Assembly (NCBI RefSeq): GCF_016722965.1 | Contig: NZ_JAEQNB010000005.1 | Span: 62,001 to 126,000 of the forward strand | Direction: 5' to 3' | Length of the DNA: 64,000 nucleotides | Origin: Tumebacillus amylolyticus | GTDB lineage: Bacteria; Bacillota; Bacilli; Tumebacillales; Tumebacillaceae | Shown here: positions 15,332 through 23,107 of the stretch, piece by piece | Numbering within the stretch: position 1 is the first letter of the stretch | Layout: the number at the start of each line of letters is the position of its first letter | The notes under the pieces: model-generated | The model's input: the letters and a program-made list of their open reading frames with translations, nothing else | The model's database searches: none | What the model was told of the DNA's origin: nothing | Program-made: the position numbers and the translations under genes

Positions 15332-16132
15332 TCAAGCCGGTTTGTGCTTATCTTTGTCTTTCCCGTCCGGTCTGTCTCCTTCGCGCAACGCTTCCATGAC
15401 GCTCAGCAGTTGGCGATACTCTTGGTCGGTGAGGGTTTCAATGCGGTACAGCCATTGCAAGGCGGCGTTTTTCATCTGGTCGCGCACGCGGTTCTCGTCT
15501 CGCTCCGGCTCTCCGGTCCCTTGTGACGGATAGGAGAACCCCACCCAATGGTTGGCGAGATTCGCCGTGAACGTACCGATCAAGCCGATGCCGGTAAACA
15601 TGAGAAACACCGCGATGATTCGCCCGCCCTCCGTTGTCGGAGACACATCGCCATACCCCACGGTGGTCATCGTCACGATTGCCCACCAAATGGCATCGCC
15701 GTAGTCTTGAATGCCTCGGTTGTGCCCCGACTCCAACAACAGAATGCCCACAGAACTCCAGGCCACGATCACCAGCATGAAGATCATGATCATCCGCATC
15801 TGTTTGGACGACACCACACTCCACAGCAGCGGCGACGCTTTTAAGATTCGAATCAGTCGAATCAAGCGCATCACCCGCGCCAACTGAAAATGCATGTCAA
15901 ACGGAATCATCGCGATCAAGTCAAACCAATTGCTCACCATAAACTTCTTGGGATTCTCAGACCGCCAGAGTCGAACGAGATATTCCACGCCGAAAAACGC
16001 GATCATACAATAATCCACTTCTTGCACGAATTTCTTGGTCAAAAACGGATGGTCGTTCGGATCTGCAAAAATGATGATGGCATACGTAAGTACAACGAGC
16101 AGGATCAAAAATTCGTACAACAAGCGCGTCAT
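15332..16132 (-). CDS. Six-TM voltage-gated-type potassium channel
   Basis: A 266-aa ion channel with S1-S4-like helices, an S4-type segment with regularly spaced arginines (R86, R89, R92, R95) and a pore loop with the K+ selectivity filter T-V-G-Y-G-D (157-162) before S6. A short charged cytoplasmic tail follows, without RCK/TrkA-N domain. It likely sets membrane potential or K+ flux. The start at 16132 (TGAAAATG behind the methyltransferase stop) is preferred because the longer frame overlaps the upstream gene. It is probably co-transcribed with that methyltransferase. Confidence 0.92.
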   Translation of the reverse strand: MTRLLYEFLILLVVLTYAIIIFADPNDHPFLTKKFVQEVDYCMIAFFGVEYLVRLWRSENPKKFMVSNWFDLIAMIPFDMHFQLARVMRLIRLIRILKASPLLWSVVSSKQMRMIMIFMLVIVAWSSVGILLLESGHNRGIQDYGDAIWWAIVTMTTVGYGDVSPTTEGGRIIAVFLMFTGIGLIGTFTANLANHWVGFSYPSQGTGEPERDENRVRDQMKNAALQWLYRIETLTDQEYRQLLSVMEALREGDRPDGKDKDKHKPA

Positions 16133-16134
16133 TT

Positions 16135-16929
16135 TCACGGACTTTCCCTCTTCACACCGACCATCAACGCTTTGAGCAAGTCGAACGACCACTCCCCTTG
16201 CTGATTTTGCTTCAAGTTGAAGATGTCGCGAATGCTCTCGTCGCTTGCCGCCGCGATGATGTCCTGCTCAATCTGCGCCACCACGTCGGACGGGGTCTGC
16301 GATTTGCGCGTCCAAGCCCCCAGCGGATGGAACGTGCGGTACTCAAAGTCGACGACGAACGACAGTCCGGCTTTTTCATAGAAGCTCTTCCATTCGCTGA
16401 GCCTCCATTCCCGAACGTGCGAGTTGTCGCGCAGAATCTCAATGGCGTTGATAAAAACATCTCCTCCGTCATGCTCCGGCGCGTAATTGTCGACGATCAT
16501 CAGACGACCGCCCGGTTTCAAAACGCGGGCCATCTCCTCGACGGCGCGTTGCACGTTCGGGAAGTGATGGGCACAGATGCGCGCCGTGATCAGATCGAAC
16601 GACCCGTCGGCAAACGGCAGGTTTTCCACATCGCCCTCTTGCCAAGACAGATGGGTAAGCCCCGCTGCTTTCGCTTCCCGCTCGGCAATCGCGAGCATCG
16701 CCGGGGTCAAGTCGAGCCCAATGCCCTCGCGGATGTGCGGGGCGAACGTCATCAGCGTTCGTCCCGTCGCCGTGCCGATATCCAGCATCCGCTCTTGGCC
16801 AGTGAACGAAATCGTCTGCAGCATGTGCAGGAGGTCCGGTTCCTTGACTTCCCCTTTGACGAGATAATTCTCGGCGGTCTTGGAGAAGTATTCCTTGACT
16901 TGGTGTTTGACGTCGTCTTGCCCTTCCAT
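16135..16929 (-). CDS. Class I SAM-dependent methyltransferase (UbiE/Methyltransf_11-like)
   Basis: A 264-aa protein with the Rossmann SAM-binding motif L-D-I-G-T-A-T-G-R-T (49-58), the acidic strand-2 end (G-L-D-L-T), post-II D-V-E-N-L-P-F-A-D-G-S-F-D and a C-terminal K-P-G-G-R-L-M-I-V-D. The substrate is undetermined; similar proteins act on quinones, lipids or small molecules. Its stop is 2 bp from the channel start codon. The start codon used is the ATG before E-G-Q-D-D, although the SD there is weak. Confidence 0.9.
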   Translation of the reverse strand: MEGQDDVKHQVKEYFSKTAENYLVKGEVKEPDLLHMLQTISFTGQERMLDIGTATGRTLMTFAPHIREGIGLDLTPAMLAIAEREAKAAGLTHLSWQEGDVENLPFADGSFDLITARICAHHFPNVQRAVEEMARVLKPGGRLMIVDNYAPEHDGGDVFINAIEILRDNSHVREWRLSEWKSFYEKAGLSFVVDFEYRTFHPLGAWTRKSQTPSDVVAQIEQDIIAAASDESIRDIFNLKQNQQGEWSFDLLKALMVGVKRESP

Positions 16930-16990
16930 AGAGACACCCGCTTTCTCTCTCCGATTTATCTGCTCTATCTGTAGTATACGAGGAGAAGTC

Positions 16991-17035
16991 AGAAAAACCG
17001 ATAGCCGATACACAAAAATCGTGTACCGGCTGAAA
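16991..17035 (-). terminator. Terminator of the Sm-motif/Gly-Tyr-rich protein gene
   Basis: AGCCGGTACAC-GATTTTT-GTGTATCGGCT then ATCGGTTTTTC on the minus strand. Confidence 0.75.
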
Positions 17036-17052
17036 AGTTCGTGATGAAGCTT

Positions 17053-17439
17053 CTAGTACCAACCACGTCGATACGGTCCGGGTCTCCCCACACCGTAGCC
17101 GCCGCCGTACCCGTAGCCACCGCCATACCCATACCTGCCGCCGTAACCGCCCCACGCATAAAGACCTGCGATCAGCGCGAACGCAATCAAAAACCACGCC
17201 GCGAAAAAGACCTGTTGGGTCTCCGGGGTGTCCGATTCCGTTGCGAGTGCTTGGGTGATTTCCGGCTGTGCTTTTTGTTTCATCACCGAGGCGTACCGTG
17301 CGCCGCCCATCGGTTGAAGATGTACCCCGCGCTCATCGACTTTGCGCAGAATTCCTTGGGACACACTTCCATCCTGTTGGTGAACGACGATCGGCTGGCC
17401 CATAAATTGTCTTGCTGTGCTTCGCCATCTGTTAGACAT
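17053..17439 (-). CDS. Sm-like-motif protein with membrane segment and Gly/Tyr-rich tail
   Basis: A protein of about 128 aa. Residues ~14-45 (G-Q-P-I-V-V-H-Q-Q-D-G-S-V-S-Q-G-I-L, then V-D-E-R-G-V-H-L) match the Sm1 pattern of Sm/Hfq folds (hG-x-h-V-x-h-x-x-x-D-G-x-h-x-x-G-h-L-x-x-h-D-x-x-x-x-x-L). A hydrophobic helix (A-A-W-F-L-I-A-F-A-L-I-A-G-L-Y-A) follows, then a tail of G-Y-G-G repeats. The protein at 36050-36349 shares the N-terminal motif and the Gly-rich tail. The role is unknown; Gly/Tyr tails are common in spore-coat or envelope proteins. SD GAGGGGAA. Confidence 0.75.
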   Translation of the reverse strand: MSNRWRSTARQFMGQPIVVHQQDGSVSQGILRKVDERGVHLQPMGGARYASVMKQKAQPEITQALATESDTPETQQVFFAAWFLIAFALIAGLYAWGGYGGRYGYGGGYGYGGGYGVGRPGPYRRGWY

Positions 17440-17523
17440 CATTTCCCCTCCCTTCCCCTCATGCTATGCCGCGCGAGGTGTCGTCGAAAGGGACAAGGGT
17501 GGAGAGGAGGGAGCCTGTTTTGC

Positions 17524-17745
17524 TTACCCGAGTTTTTTGGAGTAGCTGGCGGTGTCCAGCACGCTCTGCTCCAACTCGAGTTTCACTTTCGGGTATTCGC
17601 TGATGTACCGGGCGATGTCCGGTTTTTCACTGCATTGTTTGGTCTGGTCGTACAAACGAATCAGGTAGTACAGAAAGACACTTTCCGAAAATGTGTTGCC
17701 CGACGCCATCAGGCGGGCTTTGCGAGGACGATATTGAGTGGTCAA
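17524..17745 (-). CDS. Small helical protein, unknown function (73 aa)
   Basis: TTG start preceded by AAGGGAGAG. The 73-aa product has a basic N-terminus (R-P-R-K-A-R-L-M), an F-L-Y-Y-L-I-R-L-Y amphipathic helix and a charged C-terminal helix. No signal peptide and no recognised family. It lies directly downstream of the HD-GYP gene (15-bp gap) and is probably in its transcript. Confidence 0.7.
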   Translation of the reverse strand: MTTQYRPRKARLMASGNTFSESVFLYYLIRLYDQTKQCSEKPDIARYISEYPKVKLELEQSVLDTASYSKKLG

Positions 17746-17760
17746 TGCGTTTCTCTCCCT

Positions 17761-18807
17761 TCACCAAGAAAGGACGCGGCGGATGCTGAGATGTCGCAAT
17801 TCTGTGAGGTCGAGGTACACGTCGCCAGTCCGAATTAGAGGCTTGGTCACTTGATACGGCGAAACATACACCACCCGTCCGGTGGTGGAGTCGCTCAGTT
17901 CTACGAGATTGCCGATGAAAAATGTTTTCAGATGCGTCGTGAGCTGCCAGACGCAGTGCGGGTCCAACTTGCCAAAGGACATCTGACTCAGTTCATCCAG
18001 TGCATTATACAGAGAAACGCTCCAATAGCGCGCCGTTCGCGATGTCAGGTTGACGAACTCGTTGGCGACGGCGACGATGCGGGAGTAGAGATCGATCTCC
18101 TCCTCCCGCAACCCGTACGGATAGCCTTGGCCGTTGAGGGTTTCGTGGTGGTTCTTGGCGACCAGCGCGATGCGCTCGGGCAAGCGGGAATTCTGCAACA
18201 CTTCATACCCGAGGGACGGATGCGTTTGGTACAGCATCATATCGGCGTCGGTCAACCGCTCCTGTTTGCGCACCAGTTCGGCGGGAAGTTGCGTTTTCCC
18301 GATATCATGCAGAGCGCCGGCGAGTTGAAGCTCTTCGCACGCATCTCCATCCAGCCCCATCCACTCCCCGAGTTTTTTGCTCAGCATCGCGACACGAATC
18401 GAGTGATGAACGAGCGTGTCCTCGTCTGTGAGCAAGGAGATGAAGATGCGAAACGGATTGGTCTCCGGCTCGCAAACTTCTTCGAAGCGTTGCAGCGTGG
18501 CGATGACTTCGACGATCTCGACTTTTTTGCTCGACGTTGCTCTTTCAAAAAGCGCGCCCAACTCGCGGGCCGCGCGGTCATAACCGGACATCAACGTCGG
18601 ATTGAGCAGTTGACGTCCCGGGTTCAGCGTTCGGGTATTCTCACGCTCGATCCAGACTTCGAGGACACCCATCGTTCGCAAGCGCTGGATGCGCGTTTCA
18701 TTCAAGACGGTTCCCGCCCCGAGCATCAAGACGCCGTCGGGGGAGTACAGGTCCGTCGCGACAATTTGGTTCACTTCCAAGTCCGATACACGGACTTTTA
18801 TATGCAT
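17761..18807 (-). CDS. HD-GYP domain protein, probable c-di-GMP phosphodiesterase
   Basis: A 348-aa protein with an N-terminal ~120 aa region of unassigned fold and an HD-GYP domain. The metal ligands are visible as V-H-H-S (133-136), H-D-I-G-K (167-171), the H-x-x-x-G-Y-E-V-L segment (about 196-204), and H-H-E (220-222) followed by N-G-Q-G-Y-P (225-230). HD-GYP proteins hydrolyse c-di-GMP to pGpG or GMP. It may counteract diguanylate cyclases such as the tandem-GGDEF protein at 3.5-5.6 kb. The start at 18807 has GGGAG/AAGGG upstream. Confidence 0.92.
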   Translation of the reverse strand: MHIKVRVSDLEVNQIVATDLYSPDGVLMLGAGTVLNETRIQRLRTMGVLEVWIERENTRTLNPGRQLLNPTLMSGYDRAARELGALFERATSSKKVEIVEVIATLQRFEEVCEPETNPFRIFISLLTDEDTLVHHSIRVAMLSKKLGEWMGLDGDACEELQLAGALHDIGKTQLPAELVRKQERLTDADMMLYQTHPSLGYEVLQNSRLPERIALVAKNHHETLNGQGYPYGLREEEIDLYSRIVAVANEFVNLTSRTARYWSVSLYNALDELSQMSFGKLDPHCVWQLTTHLKTFFIGNLVELSDSTTGRVVYVSPYQVTKPLIRTGDVYLDLTELRHLSIRRVLSW

Positions 18808-18983
18808 ACCCTTATGACTCCCATCTGCCTCTCGTCTCTCTACTTTATAATTTGAGTTTAACCAACTGGTCAGATCTATTGAATAGTCGGATATTCCTCT
18901 TTGCTTCCATGCATTTGGGGGTCATCTGTTACGTTTGTACTACTTGGTCGCTTTGACACGGGCAAGAAGTCATAGGACGAAAT

Positions 18984-19017
18984 AAAAAAAGGCGTCCCCG
19001 ATGGGATGCCTTTTTTT
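18984..19017 (-). terminator. Terminator of the prenyltransferase-fold protein gene
   Basis: AAAGGCATCCC-ATC-GGGGACGCCTTTTTTT on the minus strand directly behind the stop codon. Confidence 0.88.
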
Positions 19018-19902
19018 CTACCGACTATACGCGCGCAAGACCCGCAGGTTCTCAAGCGTCAACCATCCGCACCAGTCCTGTTTGGCTTGCGGCCACGTCT
19101 CTTCGAATTGGCCCCACGCCCACGCCGGTTCCCAAACTCCCTCTTGGGTCTGCTTCTCCAGAAGCGAATCCAAGTTGGCGGGCAACACGTCTGCGAATTG
19201 CTGATAATGGCGAGATTGCGGGCTTGGTGCGACTTGGATCGGTTGCAGGCAGTACGTCGCCCACTGTTCCGGATCGACCGTCACGCACGCATCGAGCAAC
19301 CGGCGAATCTTGCTCTCGATTTGACGTTGGGAGGCTTGCGGCAGGCGCTCCTCCAATCGCAAGAAGCACAGCAGTTCGTGGAAGTTCTCTTTTTCCACCG
19401 AATTGATGTACGCCACGGCCTTCTCCGTCAACGTCGCCAGCAAGTCGGGAGGCACCAACTCCGCATACCGATGCAGATGCCCGAGAATCTCCGCACTCGG
19501 GTTCCCCCAGCCCCATGATTCTTCGGGGTTCGCGCTGTACGTCCACCACGGCGCGCGCGGAGCGCTTTCCACTTCCGGCGGCACGATCTCCCAGAGCAGT
19601 TTGTCCCGATTCAAGGTCGTCAGCAGATAGCCGATGACCTGCTGCACCATCTCATTCTCGTGATCGACCGGCAGACGGCCCAACACTTGCAACCCGATCG
19701 TCGTCGCAAGCGCTGACGACGCCGCGCAACGGAAGTCCGGCTCCAAGCCGTGCCCGAACCCTCCGTCCTCATTCTGATACGCTTTCAGCTCTACGAGAAC
19801 ATCCCCCACAGATCCGTTCTCAAACTCATAGGAAAAAAGAGCCCGTTCCAAGCCCCGCGCTCTTGTCTTCAAAAACGACTTCGCTCGCTCCCTCTTGCTC
19901 AA
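19018..19902 (-). CDS. Predicted alpha/alpha-toroid (prenyltransferase/terpene-cyclase-like) protein
   Basis: A 294-aa soluble protein. The segment Y-Q-N-E-D-G-G-F-G-H-G-L-E-P-D resembles the Q-x-x-D-G-x-[FW] QW-type motif of squalene/oxidosqualene cyclase and prenyltransferase repeats. Further W/G-rich repeats (Q-E-G-V-W-E-P-A-W-A-W, W-C-G-W-L-T-L-E-N-L-R) near the C-terminus support an alpha/alpha toroid. The D-x-D-D motif of cyclases is not seen, so catalysis is uncertain. It has its own terminator. The precise role is unknown. Confidence 0.7.
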   Translation of the reverse strand: MSKRERAKSFLKTRARGLERALFSYEFENGSVGDVLVELKAYQNEDGGFGHGLEPDFRCAASSALATTIGLQVLGRLPVDHENEMVQQVIGYLLTTLNRDKLLWEIVPPEVESAPRAPWWTYSANPEESWGWGNPSAEILGHLHRYAELVPPDLLATLTEKAVAYINSVEKENFHELLCFLRLEERLPQASQRQIESKIRRLLDACVTVDPEQWATYCLQPIQVAPSPQSRHYQQFADVLPANLDSLLEKQTQEGVWEPAWAWGQFEETWPQAKQDWCGWLTLENLRVLRAYSR

Positions 19903-20078
19903 GTTGTACGTCCCCCTCTCATAGATTCCAATCTTGTAGACTATTATAATACGGAAGAGGAAAAATCGGACAACTCACAACTCTTCTCGTGCGAAAATTT
20001 TCATCTTATTAAACAAAACTCAGATACCCTCTTTGCTCTCTTTACGGAAGATGTTATTCTAGTTATAGAGGTGATCCC

Positions 20079-20615
20079 GTGGCAATGCTCGCCAAGAATT
20101 ATCGGAATGTACATGGTAGGAAAGACCTGACCCGCTGTCTGTTTCAATTTTTCCCGGACGACATGACAACGAGCGACATCTTGTTCCTCTGCATAGGCTC
20201 AGACAAAGCAACCGGCGACTGCCTGGGTCCGCTGTTGGGTACGTATCTGAAGGAAGCCGGGTATCAGAACGTCATCGGCACGTTGGACGCCCCCTGCCAC
20301 GGCCTCAACTTGCAGGGAATCGTCAACTCGTTGCCTGCGAACAAACAGGTCATCGCCATCGACGCCTGCCTTGGCCAAGAGCACAACCTCGGAAACTACG
20401 AGTTGCGTGTCGGCCCGATGAGAGCAGGCGAAGGCACAGGCAACAACTTTCCTCCGGTCGGGCACTACAGCATCCACGGATTTGTGAACGTGCATACGAC
20501 CAACGTGAAATTGAACCGGGACAACCTGCAAACCACGTCGTTCGGGTTTGTGCGCAAGATGACGAAGGACTTGCAGATTGCGCTGATGGCGAGATTTCCG
20601 CTGGAGTTGAAATAG
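20079..20615 (+). CDS. yyaC: YyaC family spore protein (GPR-like fold)
   Basis: A 178-aa protein of the DUF1256/YyaC family, structurally related to germination protease GPR. Visible: F-L-C-I-G-S-D-K-A-T-G-D-C-L-G-P-L-L-G, the L-D-A-P-C-H-G-L-N-L segment, A-I-D-A-C-L-G, and G-H-Y-S-I-H-G-F. Members are made during sporulation; the biochemical activity is not established. The GTG at 20079 with GAGGTGATCC is the likely start; the ATG six bases later is an alternative. Confidence 0.88.
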   Translation: MAMLAKNYRNVHGRKDLTRCLFQFFPDDMTTSDILFLCIGSDKATGDCLGPLLGTYLKEAGYQNVIGTLDAPCHGLNLQGIVNSLPANKQVIAIDACLGQEHNLGNYELRVGPMRAGEGTGNNFPPVGHYSIHGFVNVHTTNVKLNRDNLQTTSFGFVRKMTKDLQIALMARFPLELK

Positions 20616-20620
20616 GTGGT

Positions 20621-20650
20621 GAAGCCCTTTCTTTGGAAGGGGCTTTTTTA
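20621..20650 (+). terminator. Terminator of yyaC
   Basis: GAAGCCCTTTC-TTTG-GAAGGGGCTTTTTTA. Confidence 0.85.
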
Positions 20651-20685
20651 TTTGCTTCGAATCAGGGAGTCCCCCCCTCAAACAT

Positions 20686-20713
20686 CAGGGAACCCACTGA
20701 GTTCAATTCCCTG
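20686..20713. repeat. Inverted repeat upstream of the doxX gene
   Basis: CAGGGAA-N14-TTCCCTG, a perfect 7-bp dyad about 65 bp before the start codon. It is a candidate operator; no regulator assigned. Confidence 0.35.
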
Positions 20714-20778
20714 TCAAACAAACTACAATGAACGTATCGCAATTGTTCTTACGTTTGACTCAATGAGGGGGAATCCAG

Positions 20779-21318
20779 ATGTTCGTCAACTGGTTACGTT
20801 CCAACCGATACGCTGCCCTGCTGCTCACACTTCTTCGCCTGTATCTCGGGTACGAATTCCTGCACGCCGGGTGGGAGAAGATTACCGGTGAAAAGGCGTT
20901 CGATGCAACCGGCTTTTTGAAAAACAGCCTGGCACATCCGGTGCTCAGCCCTGACAAAAGCACCGTGTTTCCGACCTTCCAGGCGTTCTTGCATGATTTT
21001 GCCTTGCCGCATGTGAAGATCTTCAACTTCCTCGTTCCGTGGGGCGAGCTACTTGTCGGCCTCGGCTTGATTCTCGGAATTTTGACCACGTCGGCGATGT
21101 TTTTCGGAGTCCTGATGAACTTCATGTACCTGATGGCGGGAACCGTTTCCTCGAATCCGTGGGACATCCTCCTCGGGATGTTCATTCTCGTCGCCGGCTA
21201 TAACGCGGGCAAGTTCGGTGGCGACTTCTACGTCATCCCGTGGTTGCGCGGGTTGTTCAACCGGAACAAACCTCGAGACAATCAACGTCCACACAACAAC
21301 AGCCGTATCAACGTCTAG
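20779..21318 (+). CDS. DoxX family membrane protein
   Basis: A 179-aa protein with four hydrophobic segments and the DoxX signature L-R-L-Y-L-G-Y-E-F-L-H-A-G-W-E-K at the N-terminus. The family occurs with thiosulfate/quinone oxidoreductases and in redox stress, and the enzymatic role is unproven. GAGGGGGAATCCAG precedes ATG. The C-terminal tail is basic and Asn-rich. It is followed by a separate TSUP transporter gene, with a terminator in between. Confidence 0.88.
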   Translation: MFVNWLRSNRYAALLLTLLRLYLGYEFLHAGWEKITGEKAFDATGFLKNSLAHPVLSPDKSTVFPTFQAFLHDFALPHVKIFNFLVPWGELLVGLGLILGILTTSAMFFGVLMNFMYLMAGTVSSNPWDILLGMFILVAGYNAGKFGGDFYVIPWLRGLFNRNKPRDNQRPHNNSRINV

Positions 21319-21349
21319 TCTGCCTGCGTCACTTGCAAACACCTGCTCG

Positions 21350-21386
21350 ACCAGAGTTCGGATCTCAACCGGACTCTGGTTTTTTC
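21350..21386 (+). terminator. Terminator of the doxX gene
   Basis: CCAGAGTTCGG-ATCTCAA-CCGGACTCTGG then T6, with one G-U pair in the stem. Confidence 0.85.
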
Positions 21387-21472
21387 TATTTTCGTCTCTC
21401 GAAAGGTTTTAGCGAGGGGAGGATGGAAGTAGTAAGGGAACTTATTTTGCGGATGGAACGGAGAGTTTTAAC

Positions 21473-22243
21473 ATGTGGGATCACATCAGTTTTGGCATGT
21501 TGACGTTTCTGGTCGTGGCAGGGTTTATCGCGTCGTTCGTCGATTCGGTGGTCGGCGGCGGCGGGTTGATTTCGGTTCCCGCGCTGTTGCTGACCGGCAT
21601 ACCGACGCCGATTGCACTGGGCACGAACAAATTGGCGGGCACGCTGTCGTCTTTCACGAGCACGATCTCGTTCATTCGCTCGGGAAAAGTCAACTTCGGT
21701 CTCGTGAAGTACCTGTTCCCCCTGTCGTTGCTCGGCTCGGCCACCGGGGTCTTGATCGTGAAAATGATTCCGTCCGACTTCTTGAAGCCGATCGTGGTCG
21801 TCATGCTGATCGTGGTGACGATCTACACGCTGTTCAAGAAAAACTGGGGCGACAAATCGACCTACCAAGGGCTCACGAAAAAAGTTGCCGTGCTCGGGGC
21901 GATCACAGCGCTTGGCATGGGCTTCTACGATGGATTTTTCGGTCCGGGGACAGGTTCGTTCCTGTTGTTCATCTTCCTGACGCTGGGCTTTGACTTCGTA
22001 GGCGCGGCAGGCAACGCGAAAGTGTTGAACTTCGGAAGCAACTTGGCGGGCATGGTGACGTTCATGTCGCTGGGGATGGTGAACTACGCGTACGGAATTC
22101 CGATGGGGATCGCGATGATCCTCGGCGCACTCGTCGGCTCCCGCGTGGCAATTCGCAAGGGCGCGTCTTATGTACGACCGCTTTTTATCTCCGTCAGTGT
22201 GTTGATGATTGGGAAACAGTTGTGGGATCTTGTAAGTAAATGA
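21473..22243 (+). CDS. TSUP (TauE/SafE) family anion permease
   Basis: A 256-aa protein with about eight membrane segments in two repeats. The N-terminal family motif F-V-D-S-V-V-G-G-G-G-L-I-S-V-P and the second-repeat F-Y-D-G-F-F-G-P-G-T-G-S are both present. TSUP permeases move sulfite, sulfonates, thiosulfate or related organic anions; the substrate here is unknown. Its place next to a doxX gene is compatible with sulfur metabolism, but this is only suggestive. A weak SD (GGAGAG) precedes ATG. Confidence 0.92.
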   Translation: MWDHISFGMLTFLVVAGFIASFVDSVVGGGGLISVPALLLTGIPTPIALGTNKLAGTLSSFTSTISFIRSGKVNFGLVKYLFPLSLLGSATGVLIVKMIPSDFLKPIVVVMLIVVTIYTLFKKNWGDKSTYQGLTKKVAVLGAITALGMGFYDGFFGPGTGSFLLFIFLTLGFDFVGAAGNAKVLNFGSNLAGMVTFMSLGMVNYAYGIPMGIAMILGALVGSRVAIRKGASYVRPLFISVSVLMIGKQLWDLVSK

Positions 22244-22244
22244 A

Positions 22245-22280
22245 AAAGAAGGCTACCGCGATTGCGGTGCCTTCTTTTTT
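22245..22280. terminator. Convergent terminator between TSUP and TOPRIM genes
   Basis: AAAAAGAAGGC-ACCGC dyad: GAAGGCTACCGC-GATT-GCGGTGCCTTC flanked by A5 and T6, usable in both directions. Confidence 0.88.
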
Positions 22281-22281
22281 C

Positions 22282-23106
22282 TCATTCCTGTTCTGGTGAG
22301 CAGGGTTCCATGCCCAGCAGTTGTTGCAAGAAATATTGCAACTTCGAAGCACTCGATAACGTCATCGTGTTCGTACAGAACCACTGGTCTCTAGCGATCG
22401 AGACCGCATTGGAAGTTCCGGGTCGAAGCAAGTTGTTTATGCAACCGATCACGGCTTTGTCTCGTTTGGAACCTGTCCAATCTTGTCCATAGTTTGGAGC
22501 GAAATGATCGACGTATTCCACCGCTTTGTCATGAATGTCTGGGTAAGAGCCCGCCGCACATTCGAGCAATACGGTTTCGAGAGTCCCCGTTTGTTCATTG
22601 TCTGGAAGGACATATACCCCAATCCGCTGTCTCCGTTCGAGAACGAGGCCTGGCTCCGCGAAATTAGCAAAGTGACTCATCACAGCAGGAGGATTTGGGA
22701 ATTCCTCTAGTTTTTCCTTATAATAGGCCAATGCACCGCTTGGTGTTCTACCGTCTGCATCGCCCATGATGGAAAGAGAGGTGAAACTCTCCCCGTTGTC
22801 ATCAAGGTTTGAAAGAGTAGCCATCATGGTCTTCACCAACGCTGATTCCCCACCTACCGCGTGGATAGCGATTAGGTCTAGGTCTTGATGATCCCCATAC
22901 CGGAAAAACAGCGGAACCGGCATACGTTCGGTCATATCATCGTTGTAGGGAAAGTCAAGCTTCGTCAGGTGTTCAAAGTATCTGTCCTCATCGAGCTTGT
23001 TCAAAGTCAGCAATTTTTTGATCTGACGCGCTCCTAAAAGTTCGAGCACTTTCCCCACCGCAGCCGCGTCATGCGCACCTTCGACCACCATGTAGTGGTA
23101 TCTCAC
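22282..23106 (-). CDS. TOPRIM-like (DUF3226/DUF4435-type) protein, effector of an ATPase-TOPRIM pair
   Basis: A 274-aa protein. The N-terminus M-V-V-E-G-A-H-D-A-A-A-V carries the TOPRIM glutamate (E9), and S-I-M-G-D-A-D-G-R (113-121) supplies the D-x-D metal motif (D116, D118). This is the pattern of OLD-type nucleases and of small TOPRIM proteins such as DUF3226 or DUF4435. The GTG start is one base behind the stop of the upstream ATPase gene, so translation is coupled. The context suggests a nuclease or toxin effector controlled by the ATPase. Activity is inferred. Confidence 0.75.
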   Translation of the reverse strand: MRYHYMVVEGAHDAAAVGKVLELLGARQIKKLLTLNKLDEDRYFEHLTKLDFPYNDDMTERMPVPLFFRYGDHQDLDLIAIHAVGGESALVKTMMATLSNLDDNGESFTSLSIMGDADGRTPSGALAYYKEKLEEFPNPPAVMSHFANFAEPGLVLERRQRIGVYVLPDNEQTGTLETVLLECAAGSYPDIHDKAVEYVDHFAPNYGQDWTGSKRDKAVIGCINNLLRPGTSNAVSIARDQWFCTNTMTLSSASKLQYFLQQLLGMEPCSPEQE

Positions 23107-23107
23107 G